From contig MHAY01000001.1 in the NCBI GenBank assembly GCA_001804705.1, forward strand, positions 35,678 through 99,677: a stretch of DNA of 64,000 nt, written 5' to 3'. This document shows positions 34,346 through 42,176 of this stretch, in pieces. Below the pieces are notes generated by a model that saw only the letters and a list, made by a program, of their open reading frames with translations, had not been told where the DNA came from and ran no database searches. This stretch comes from Ignavibacteria bacterium RIFOXYC2_FULL_35_21 (GTDB lineage Bacteria > Bacteroidota > Ignavibacteria > Kapaibacteriales > UBA2268). Within the stretch, counting starts at the first letter, position 1. Every line of letters starts with the position of its first letter. A program made the translations under genes and the position numbers.

Positions 34346-34954
34346 ATGAAAAAATCAATAATATTGCTGGTATCGTTTTTCATATCAGCTTTGATGGTTA
34401 TATCTTCATGCACAATGAATGATAATCCTATGAATACAAATGGCAACTGGTTTGTACAATTCTCTCCTGCTAATAATTCACAGGATGTATCAGCTAACGA
34501 AATCATAAAACTTACATTTGCCAAAAGTGTGGACCCTAAAATTATAGAAGCGAATTTTGTTCTTATCAGCAAGAAAGATATGAATGATTCAATGTGCCCT
34601 ATCAGTAAAGATATGGGACACTCAGATATGGGGGATGCTATGAGTAACATGGGAATGATGGAACATCTTAAAGATGCTCACCATATCAAAGGTAAATTTA
34701 ACTGGAATTCTGATTCCACGATGTGTGAATTTATACCTGATTCCGGCTTAGATTATAATATGGACTATATGATGTTTGCCGACTCGGGTATGGTTAAGCA
34801 TATGGAAAACATGATGAAAATGATGGGCGATGTAGCAGTTGAACTATCCGATTGTCCCTGTCATAAGAATAAACAAAATAATACCTTGTTGCTTCATTTC
34901 AAGACCGGGTCTGAAGCGAAGAACAATGGTGACCACGAATCACATCATAATTGA
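34346..34954 (+). CDS. Met/His-rich lipoprotein with bacterial Ig-like domain
   Basis: From ATG 34346 the product is about 202 residues with a lipoprotein signal (KKSIILLVSFFISALMVISSC), so it is lipid-anchored. The region WFVQFSPANNSQDVSANEIIKLTFAKSVDP matches the SbsA-type Ig-like (Big_5) domain that begins these proteins. An insert is rich in Met, His and Asp (HSDMGDAMSNMGMMEHLKDAHH), followed by a CPCHKNK site and a His tail. This composition suggests Cu(I)/metal binding. AAGGA at 34333-34337 fits this ATG better than the one at 34337. Confidence 0.72.
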   Translation: MKKSIILLVSFFISALMVISSCTMNDNPMNTNGNWFVQFSPANNSQDVSANEIIKLTFAKSVDPKIIEANFVLISKKDMNDSMCPISKDMGHSDMGDAMSNMGMMEHLKDAHHIKGKFNWNSDSTMCEFIPDSGLDYNMDYMMFADSGMVKHMENMMKMMGDVAVELSDCPCHKNKQNNTLLLHFKTGSEAKNNGDHESHHN

Positions 34955-34965
34955 AAGGGTAAAAG

Positions 34966-35337
34966 ATGAATAATTCAAAGAAATATCTTGCTTTTTATGT
35001 CTCGATAATGATTACCTGTCTTGTCTTGCTATTTGCACAGGTAATAAGTATGGATGCTCAATGCTGCAAAAGCGGAGGGCACGGTAGCCATGGCGGCGGC
35101 GGCCATGAACATAACAAGGCAAAAGATGAAGTAAAAAGTGAATTGATAAGAGAAGGGCAAATTGACCTTAAAGCGATTGATGTCAATGAAGACGGAAAGG
35201 TTTTTCAGGACCAGATGGATTGGAATGTTATTTCTGACAGCAAAGGTACATGTCCAATTTGTAACATGGAGCTTAAGGAAGTTACACTTGCCGATGCTAA
35301 GAATAACCTTATAAAAAATGGTTTTGAAGTTAAGTGA
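34966..35337 (+). CDS. Exported heavy-metal-binding-domain protein (shared 64-residue module, copy 1)
   Basis: A 123-residue exported protein: N-terminal hydrophobic segment, an AQCCKSGGHGSHGGGGHEH Cys/His/Gly-rich linker, then a C-terminal module (residues 60-123) that recurs in two other genes of this cluster. The module has an EF-hand-like D-x-N-x-D-G loop, FQDQMDWNVISD and CPICNMEL, and aligns with the heavy-metal-binding domain of CusB-type adaptors with its first Cys replaced by Asp. It is probably a periplasmic copper or heavy-metal carrier. Confidence 0.75.
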   Translation: MNNSKKYLAFYVSIMITCLVLLFAQVISMDAQCCKSGGHGSHGGGGHEHNKAKDEVKSELIREGQIDLKAIDVNEDGKVFQDQMDWNVISDSKGTCPICNMELKEVTLADAKNNLIKNGFEVK

Positions 35338-35388
35338 GCTTTTTTAAAGTAATAAATTAAATTATTTACAATTTTTATTCTAATGGAG

Positions 35389-35450
35389 GCAGGAACCCGA
35401 AGGCATTATGTGTTAGTTAACGGTGATATATATATAAATAAGGTTCCTGC
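35389..35450. other. Long-range hairpin in intergenic region
   Basis: GCAGGAACC (35389-35397) is exactly complementary to GGTTCCTGC (35442-35450) across a 44-base interval, followed by TTTCT. It may be a terminator/attenuator between the two metal genes or a structured leader. I do not recognise a known riboswitch. Confidence 0.4.
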
Positions 35451-35531
35451 TTTCTATTAAAAACAATCAAATACTGAAATTTTTTCTAAGAACTATACAT
35501 AAGTTTAAAATTTTTATAAAGGATATACGCA

Positions 35532-36077
35532 TTGAAAATAAATTATTTATCACTCAATTCATCCGGTAGATTGATGAAGTTTGCAATATCGCTAATTCTT
35601 GTTTTTGTTATAATTTCTTTGCAGTCCTCATGGGCTCAACTTAACCACCATAGTGGAAATAATCAGAGAGGTATAGAAGTAGATAGTAGTATGATGGATA
35701 AGGGATTTTCCACAAGAATGCAGGAAATGATGAAAAATATACAGGAAATATTGAATAACATGGAGCAAATGTGTGAAAGAACAAATCAAATGATGGATTT
35801 TATGAATGAATCCGGTGTGATGCAAAATCCGAATGCTATGGATCCTATAAAACATCAGGTGATTATGAAACATATGTTTTCAATGATGAAGTGTATGAAC
35901 GATATTACAAAAGATATGAAAAGCATGACCGGGCAATTGAATAACATGATTAAAGATTCAGGAATGATGGAGGATAAAGAAATGCAGGATATGATGAAAT
36001 ACATGACTGATAATATGAATTCCATTATTGATAATTGCAATAAAATGTTAGATAGGATTGAAAGAATTAATAAATGA
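35532..36077 (+). CDS. Methionine-rich exported helical protein
   Basis: A 181-residue protein with a signal peptide (KFAISLILVFVIISLQSSWAQ) followed by an almost wholly helical region packed with Met in heptad-like positions (MMDKGF, MQEMMKNIQEILNNMEQM, MMKCMNDITKDMKSM). Met-rich periplasmic proteins commonly bind Cu(I)/Ag(I). No known domain is recognised. The TTG start at 35532 has AAAGGA eight bases upstream; ATG 35574 begins the signal peptide directly and is the alternative. Confidence 0.65.
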   Translation: MKINYLSLNSSGRLMKFAISLILVFVIISLQSSWAQLNHHSGNNQRGIEVDSSMMDKGFSTRMQEMMKNIQEILNNMEQMCERTNQMMDFMNESGVMQNPNAMDPIKHQVIMKHMFSMMKCMNDITKDMKSMTGQLNNMIKDSGMMEDKEMQDMMKYMTDNMNSIIDNCNKMLDRIERINK

Positions 36078-36189
36078 TTTTTTTAGTTATAGCTTTGTTC
36101 TTTGTTGAAAAGTTGAGCACAGGTTTCTATGCCTGACTTTATGCTGGTGGAATAAAATATTTAGAATCACAAATAAGAAAGGAAAAAAA

Positions 36190-36603
36190 ATGAAATACTT
36201 AAAAGAATTCATAGCTTTAACAAGCTTTATTGTTTTAGCGGCAGTGATATTGACAGCATCAACCAGTTGTTCGCAGTTCGGCTTTGGAAATACGGGGCAT
36301 TCGGGACATTCGGGACATTCGGGACATATGGGAAATATGGGGAATATGGGACAAAATGATGAGAATCATGACCACAGCCAACCAAACGAGGAGATAAAGA
36401 AAAGCGATTTAATAAGAGAAGGGATCGTAGATTTAGTTGCGCTTGATGAAAATAAAGATGGAAAGGTTTTTCAAGACCAGATGCACTGGAATGTGATATC
36501 GGACAAGACTGACTCCTGCCCTATTTGCTTTATGAAACTTACAGAAGTAAAATTATCGGATGCCAGAACCAACCTTATTAATAATGGTTATTATGTTAAG
36601 TGA
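36190..36603 (+). CDS. His/Met-repeat lipoprotein with heavy-metal-binding module (copy 2)
   Basis: The 137-residue lipoprotein has a lipobox (TASTSC) near residue 27, then a repeat of GHS units and GNM units encoded by a 9-bp minisatellite at about 36296-36350, then the shared C-terminal module (residues 74-137: DENKDGKVFQDQM, WNVISD, CPICFMKL). The repeat would form a flexible metal-binding arm. AAAGGAAA precedes the ATG. Confidence 0.75.
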   Translation: MKYLKEFIALTSFIVLAAVILTASTSCSQFGFGNTGHSGHSGHSGHMGNMGNMGQNDENHDHSQPNEEIKKSDLIREGIVDLVALDENKDGKVFQDQMHWNVISDKTDSCPICFMKLTEVKLSDARTNLINNGYYVK

Positions 36604-36796
36604 GTTCGATAATAATATTAAAAATAAAATTTTTTTTTTAAGTCATTCCTTTGAAGGCAGTGAGCCGCTTTTAATAACAGAATATAGATATAATATAGAT
36701 TTAATGGGCTTCTGCTTTCGAGGAATGACATTTAATATTGGAATGGTTTTGTTAATTTTATATAATTCAAATTTTTCGTTACTATAAATAATAACT

Positions 36797-37396
36797 ATGA
36801 AAACAATGAAATTATTAATTATAAATTTTATTATGCTTTGCATTATAATTATTCCAACGCAGTTGGATGCACACAGCAAGGAAGTGCATAAAAAGAAAAT
36901 AGAAATTGTCAAAGATTCTTCCCTGCAAACAACCAATGCCGACTCTCATAGTCAGCAAATGGCTATGGGTCAAAGTCATAATGAAAGTGAAAGCAGGGAA
37001 GAAATTGTATTTCCGGATCTACTGTTCCATCATCTGCATAATAAATTGGTGCATTTCCCGCTTGCATTATCAATACTGGCGTTTCTGTTTACCACTTTTA
37101 GTTTTAAGTGGAAACAGTTTGAATTTTCAATCAAATATATTGTATTAATAGCTGCAATAATTTCAATCCCTGCGATTGTAACAGGCTTGCAACAAGCGGG
37201 TAATTTTGAAGGCGACCCTAAGGAATGGCTTGTAAATATTCACAAATGGTTAGGAATATTATCATTGGTAATATTATGGATTTGGTCAGGTTTTCTTTGG
37301 AAGAATTCATTAAGAAAATTTGCCTGGGTATTAGCTTTAATCAGCTTTATCATAGTAACAATTACCGGCTTGTACGGTGGAATTATTGCACACTAA
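36797..37396 (+). CDS. DUF2231-like membrane protein
   Basis: The 199-residue product has a signal-type N-terminus, a His/Ser-rich periplasmic stretch, then four membrane helices beginning with HNKLVHFPLALSILAFLF, the H-P/H-F-P-x-A-L pattern of DUF2231. Other helices are YIVLIAAIISIPAIVTGL and WLGILSLVILWIWSGFLW. DUF2231 proteins may bind haem or metal through the conserved His. It immediately precedes the cusA-like gene, so it is likely part of the same operon. Confidence 0.72.
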   Translation: MKTMKLLIINFIMLCIIIIPTQLDAHSKEVHKKKIEIVKDSSLQTTNADSHSQQMAMGQSHNESESREEIVFPDLLFHHLHNKLVHFPLALSILAFLFTTFSFKWKQFEFSIKYIVLIAAIISIPAIVTGLQQAGNFEGDPKEWLVNIHKWLGILSLVILWIWSGFLWKNSLRKFAWVLALISFIIVTITGLYGGIIAH

Positions 37397-37430
37397 ATAA
37401 ATTTTAAAAAAGTATAAAGAAAAATATAAT

Positions 37431-40400
37431 ATGATAGAAAAAATAATTGAATGGAGTTCTCAGAACAGGTTTATTGTAATACTACTTTATATTGTATTAA
37501 CCGGTATCGGTATATATTCTGTAGCGACTTTGCCGGTTGATGCAATCCCCGACCTGTCGGAGAACCAGGTAATAATATTTACCGAATGGATGGGCAGGTC
37601 ACCCGATATTATAGAACAACAAATTACATATCCGCTTGTAACTAATTTGCAGGGATTGCCGGGTATTAAAGCAGTAAGGGCATCATCAATGTTCGGGATG
37701 TCTTTTATATTTGTAATTTTTGAAGACAACGTTGACTTGTATTTTGCAAGAACAAGGGTTCTAGAAAGGTTAGCAACAATAAGCTCTACGTTACCTCCCG
37801 GAGTATCTCCCGTATTAGGACCGGATGGAACAGGTGTGGGACATGTTTTTTGGTACACAGTCGAAGGCAAGGGATACGATTTGAGTTCACTGCGAGCCAC
37901 TCAAGACTGGTTTATAAGATATAAATTGGTTTCAGTTCCCGGAGTTGCCGAAGTGGCAAGCGTCGGCGGTTTTGTAAGGCAATACCAGATTGATATAGAC
38001 CCTGACAAATTGAGAAGTTATAATGTTACGACTTCAGAAGTAGTTCAAACTATTCAAAGAAGCAACAATGAAGTAGGTGGTAGGTTGTTAGAATTGAGTG
38101 ATGCTGAATACTTCGTTCGTGGACAAGGTTATATACAAAATAAAGAGGACCTTGAAAATGCTGCTATTAAAAATGCACCAAACGGCATTCCAATCTTCTT
38201 AAAGGATGTTGCCAAGGTACAGCTTGGCGGAGATATCAGGCGTGGTTCGCTCGAAAAAAACGGTAAAGGACAGGTTGTTGGCGGCATTGTCGTTATGAGA
38301 CAGGGAGCCAACGCCAGAGAAGTCATTGATAATGTAAAGAAAAGGATTGAAGTAATTAAACCCGGTTTACCTCCGGGAGTTGATATAGTTGTTTCTTATG
38401 ACAGAACAACATTGATTAAAGAAGCTGTGGGTACATTGGAGCGGGCATTAATTGAGGCTGGGATTGTTGTTTCGATTATGGTGGCTATCTTTTTATTGCA
38501 TTTCAGAAGCATATTGAGAATAATTATTGAAATTCCTGTATCTGTTCTGCTGGCTTTTATTTTAATGCATCTTTTCGGAATTACATCCAATATAATGAGC
38601 CTCGGCGGAATTATTCTTGCGATTGGAGTGATAGTTGACGCCTCAATTGTCATGGTCGAAAATGCATACCGTAATATTGCACATGCAATAAGTGAAAAAG
38701 GTAAGCTGACAGGCGAAGAATATAAAAGGATTTCGATTATCTCGGCAAAACAAGTAGGAAGAGCGATTTTCTTCTCTGAATTAATTATTCTGGTTTCATT
38801 CCTACCGGTTTTCTTTTTGACTGGACAAGAAGGAAAACTTTTTCAGCCGCTTGCATTTACAAAAACATTTATGATTGCAGGTTCGGCAATAGTCCTAATA
38901 ACATTGATTCCGGTTCTGATGACTCTTTTAATGAGAGGTAAATTCAGGCCTGAAATGAAAAATCCTGTTACGAGAATATTTATAAGAATTTATGAGCCTG
39001 TCATTCACTGGGTGCTTAAGCACAGAAAAATAACAATGGGAATTAACGTATTGGCTTTGTTTATAACAATACCTATGGTTATGAACACTGGTTCGGAGTT
39101 TATGCCACCATTGGATGAGGGTTCAATACTATATATGCCTGTTACATTGCCTAATGCCTCAATTACCGAAGTAAATCGGATATTGCAGGTTCAGGACCAA
39201 ATAATAATGACAGTTCCCGAAGTTCATCATGTTCTTGGTAAAGCCGGCAGAGCCGAAACCCCAACTGATAATGCTCCGCCGAGCATGATTGAAACTATTA
39301 TACTTCTAAAACCCAAAAGTGAATGGAGGCATGGTATAACTAAAAGCGACATTGTTGCCGAGTTGGACAGAAAGCTGCAATTCCCGGGATTAAGAAACGG
39401 CTGGACACAACCCATTATAAATAGAATTAACATGCTGTCAACAGGAGTCAGAACCGATATTGGATTTAAAATATTCGGAGACAACCTGGATACTCTGGAG
39501 TATTATGCAATCAAAGCAGAAGGTTTACTCAAAAATGTAAAAGGTGCGGCGGATGTGGTTGCAGAAAGAGTCCAAAGCGGGTATTATCTTAATATCACAG
39601 TGAAAAAGGAAGCTATTGCAAGATACGGACTCAATATAGCTGATGTTCAGGATATTATTGAAACAGCTATCGGGGGACAAAATCTCGGTATTGTTATTCA
39701 AGGGAGGATGAGATTCCCAATTCGAATGAGATATGAAAGAGAAATCAGAAATTCAATCGAAGACATAAAAAGCCTGATTGTTCCTGTTACAACTTCGGCT
39801 GGAATGTCAACCGGAGGCATGAACACAATGGGTAGTTTTTCAAGAAAAACCGGCTCAGGTTCTATGGCTTCGATGGCAGGCAGTGGAAGTCCGGAATCGC
39901 AGATGACAAATTCAAATATATCATCAGCAAGCTTATTGTCTGCAAGTCCGGGGTCAAAAATCTTTTTACCTTTATCGGAATTAGCCGATATATATGTTAG
40001 TACAGGCGCTCCGATGATAAACAGTGAGAACGCTTCCCTGCGTTCTTTGGTTTATATGAACACCCGAGGCAGAGACATGGGTAGTGTTATGGATGATGCG
40101 AAAAAGGTTATATCCGACAGCTTAAAGCTTCCTTATGGTTATACCTATCTTTGGAGCGGGCAGTATGAAAGCAAAGTGAGGGCACAGAGAACAATAGAAA
40201 TAATAATGCCTGTTGTTTTTCTAATTATATTTGTACTGCTTTTCTTCACACTCCATGACTATAAAGAAGCAGGTGTGGTTATGCTATCCGTACCTTTTGC
40301 GTTAATCGGAGGCATGTATATGATATACATACTTGGATATAATTTCTCAGTGGCAGTATGGGTAGGTTTTATTGCCTTATATGGAGTTGCGGTTGAGACT

Positions 40401-40772
40401 GGTGTTGTAATGGTTGTCTATTTGCATGAGGCATTAGATAAGAGATTAAAGGCTTTTCACGATGGCAAAAGAGAGGCATTAACGAATAAAGATATTTATG
40501 AAGCCGCTGTCGAAGGCTCTGTTCTAAGGCTTAGGCCCAAGCTGATGACGGTCTTCGTAGCTATGATTGGACTTGTGCCTGTGATGTGGGCTACAGGCAC
40601 CGGCTCCGATGTGATGAAGCCTCTCACAGCTCCGATGATTGGCGGTCTTCTTACTTCGGCTGTACACGTTCTTGTTGTTACTCCGATATTATTTGTAATT
40701 ATGAAAGAGCGTGCCTTGAAAAAAGGCAAGCTGGAATTGTCGAAGATGGCAGGATGGATGAAGGAGGGCTGA
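37431..40772 (+). CDS. cusA: Heavy-metal efflux RND transporter, CusA/CzcA family
   Basis: The 1113-residue inner-membrane pump exports Cu(I)/Ag(I) or divalent metals in a three-part complex with the adaptor and TolC-like genes downstream. Features include an N-terminal helix, FTEWMGRSPDIIEQQITYPL, GLPGIKAVRASSMFGMSF, GGIILAIGVIVDASIVMVENAYRN in the central membrane bundle and the second bundle after residue 920. A Ser/Gly/Met-rich insert of about 50 residues (roughly 790-845) interrupts the periplasmic domain before LPLSELADIYV. The Met residues there favour a copper/silver role. Family assignment is secure; the metal is inferred. Confidence 0.92.
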   Translation: MIEKIIEWSSQNRFIVILLYIVLTGIGIYSVATLPVDAIPDLSENQVIIFTEWMGRSPDIIEQQITYPLVTNLQGLPGIKAVRASSMFGMSFIFVIFEDNVDLYFARTRVLERLATISSTLPPGVSPVLGPDGTGVGHVFWYTVEGKGYDLSSLRATQDWFIRYKLVSVPGVAEVASVGGFVRQYQIDIDPDKLRSYNVTTSEVVQTIQRSNNEVGGRLLELSDAEYFVRGQGYIQNKEDLENAAIKNAPNGIPIFLKDVAKVQLGGDIRRGSLEKNGKGQVVGGIVVMRQGANAREVIDNVKKRIEVIKPGLPPGVDIVVSYDRTTLIKEAVGTLERALIEAGIVVSIMVAIFLLHFRSILRIIIEIPVSVLLAFILMHLFGITSNIMSLGGIILAIGVIVDASIVMVENAYRNIAHAISEKGKLTGEEYKRISIISAKQVGRAIFFSELIILVSFLPVFFLTGQEGKLFQPLAFTKTFMIAGSAIVLITLIPVLMTLLMRGKFRPEMKNPVTRIFIRIYEPVIHWVLKHRKITMGINVLALFITIPMVMNTGSEFMPPLDEGSILYMPVTLPNASITEVNRILQVQDQIIMTVPEVHHVLGKAGRAETPTDNAPPSMIETIILLKPKSEWRHGITKSDIVAELDRKLQFPGLRNGWTQPIINRINMLSTGVRTDIGFKIFGDNLDTLEYYAIKAEGLLKNVKGAADVVAERVQSGYYLNITVKKEAIARYGLNIADVQDIIETAIGGQNLGIVIQGRMRFPIRMRYEREIRNSIEDIKSLIVPVTTSAGMSTGGMNTMGSFSRKTGSGSMASMAGSGSPESQMTNSNISSASLLSASPGSKIFLPLSELADIYVSTGAPMINSENASLRSLVYMNTRGRDMGSVMDDAKKVISDSLKLPYGYTYLWSGQYESKVRAQRTIEIIMPVVFLIIFVLLFFTLHDYKEAGVVMLSVPFALIGGMYMIYILGYNFSVAVWVGFIALYGVAVETGVVMVVYLHEALDKRLKAFHDGKREALTNKDIYEAAVEGSVLRLRPKLMTVFVAMIGLVPVMWATGTGSDVMKPLTAPMIGGLLTSAVHVLVVTPILFVIMKERALKKGKLELSKMAGWMKEG

Positions 40773-40773
40773 A

Positions 40774-42105
40774 ATGAAAAATTACGAATTACGAATTACG
40801 AATTACGAATTAAGGATTGCATATTTATTCTTACTTATTCTTATGATGGGTTACACTCAAAGTAAGGCACAAACGCTGGATTCGTTGGTTAATGAAGCGT
40901 TGCAGAATAATCCCCAGTTGAAGTCATTGAATTATAAAATCAGGTCTTCGGAATACAGAGTACAATCGGCAGATGCTTACCCCTCGCCTTCTGTTGGCCT
41001 CGATATAACCCAAATTCCATTTTCGAGTTTGAATTTTATTAATTCACCGTTTTCGCAAAGCCTTGCTTTATCCCAGATGTTCCCGCTTGGTGGTAAAATA
41101 TCGGCAATGGTGGATGTTGAAAAGAAGAATGTTGTGATACAGCAGGATAATTATCAGTCCTACAAGCTTAATCTGATTGCCCAGCTAAAAATGGTTTATT
41201 ATAACATTTGGTTAGTTGACAGAAAAGTGGAAATCGAGCAGGGAAGTATAGATTTATTAAATGATTTATTGAAATCTTTATCGAGCCTGTATGAGATTAA
41301 TCGAATATCCCAGGCTGATATTCTGACAATCAAGAGTGAAATTGCAACTTATGAGACTCAACTTCTGATTTTCAGAAATCAAAGGGATGCAGAACTGTTT
41401 AAAATTAATAAATTATTAGGAAGAGACCTTGATTCAAAAGAAATCAATATTTCAAAAGATTTGAATATCAAGCCATATAATTCGAGCCGTGAAGAGCTTG
41501 AACAGAATCTTGCTGACAACAACCCCGAATTGAAGAGAATGAACTCAATGATTGAAATGAATAAATCCGAAATCATAGCAAACGATAAAGAGAAGATACC
41601 GGATTTGATGCTGCAAGGTATGCTGATGAGAATGCCGAAAGGTATGCCCTTAACATCAAAAACAGCACCGGATATGATTGACGGAAACGGAAAGACGGAG
41701 TTCATGTACGGCTTGATGGCTTCTTTCACCCTGCCTTTTATGCCCTGGTCTGTTGATAAATACAATTATAAGACACAGGAATTGCAGACAAGTAATTTGA
41801 GCATCGAATCTGAAAGAAATGACATGCAGAGGGAAATGAATTCACAGCTTAAATCATCTTATGTGAAAATGCAGACTTCTAATGATTTGATTAAGTTGTA
41901 TTCTGAAAATGTCATACCCCTTTACGAGAAAGCAAGAACCTCACAGGTATCTCAATATCAGAGCAATCAGACAAACATCAATACTGTGATTGATACGGGA
42001 AGGATGCTGCTAATGCAAACAATGAATTACTATATGGCTCAGGTTGATTATCTTATGGCTATTGCCGAAATAGAGATGATGACGGGTGAATATAATTCAG
42101 AATAA
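40774..42105 (+). CDS. TolC-family outer-membrane efflux protein
   Basis: A 443-residue outer-membrane factor: signal segment (AYLFLLILMMGYTQSKAQ), then two OEP repeats of long helices (LDSLVNEALQNNPQLKSLNYKI and the second near residue 240, NPELKRMNSMIEMNKSEI). GAAGGAGG is five bases upstream of the ATG. The first codons lie in a heptanucleotide tandem repeat that encodes NYELRITNYELRI; a change of one unit would shift the frame before the signal peptide. It forms the exit duct of the CusCBA-type pump. Confidence 0.87.
   Translation: MKNYELRITNYELRIAYLFLLILMMGYTQSKAQTLDSLVNEALQNNPQLKSLNYKIRSSEYRVQSADAYPSPSVGLDITQIPFSSLNFINSPFSQSLALSQMFPLGGKISAMVDVEKKNVVIQQDNYQSYKLNLIAQLKMVYYNIWLVDRKVEIEQGSIDLLNDLLKSLSSLYEINRISQADILTIKSEIATYETQLLIFRNQRDAELFKINKLLGRDLDSKEINISKDLNIKPYNSSREELEQNLADNNPELKRMNSMIEMNKSEIIANDKEKIPDLMLQGMLMRMPKGMPLTSKTAPDMIDGNGKTEFMYGLMASFTLPFMPWSVDKYNYKTQELQTSNLSIESERNDMQREMNSQLKSSYVKMQTSNDLIKLYSENVIPLYEKARTSQVSQYQSNQTNINTVIDTGRMLLMQTMNYYMAQVDYLMAIAEIEMMTGEYNSE
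40781..40808 (+). repeat. Heptanucleotide tandem repeat (ATTACGA)4 in 5' end of tolC-like gene
   Basis: Four exact 7-bp units at 40781-40787, 40788-40794, 40795-40801 and 40802-40808, then a partial unit. They begin eight bases into the gene. Because 7 is not a multiple of 3, gain or loss of a unit changes the reading frame. Confidence 0.95.
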
Positions 42106-42116
42106 AAGGGTTATGT

Positions 42117-42139
42117 GTGTCAGGAGTAACTCCTGACAC
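42117..42139. repeat. Perfect 11-bp-arm palindrome between tolC-like and cusB-like genes
   Basis: Arms GTGTCAGGAGT (42117-42127) and ACTCCTGACAC (42129-42139) are separated by one base, with no T-run directly after. From general knowledge, GTGTCAGGAGT-type palindromes are dispersed in this bacterial group. It could form a processing or attenuation hairpin inside the operon. Confidence 0.7.
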
Positions 42140-42176
42140 GGTTTAGAAAAATATAAAAAATAATACAGAGGAATAG

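Noticed and set aside
34309..34650. 113-codon ORF antisense to the Ig-like lipoprotein
   Set aside because: A shadow frame; the plus strand has a signal peptide, lipobox and recognisable domain.
36560..36787. 75-codon plus-strand ORF between the lipoprotein and DUF2231 genes
   Set aside because: It starts inside the coding region of the 36190 gene in another frame and shows no protein-like pattern.
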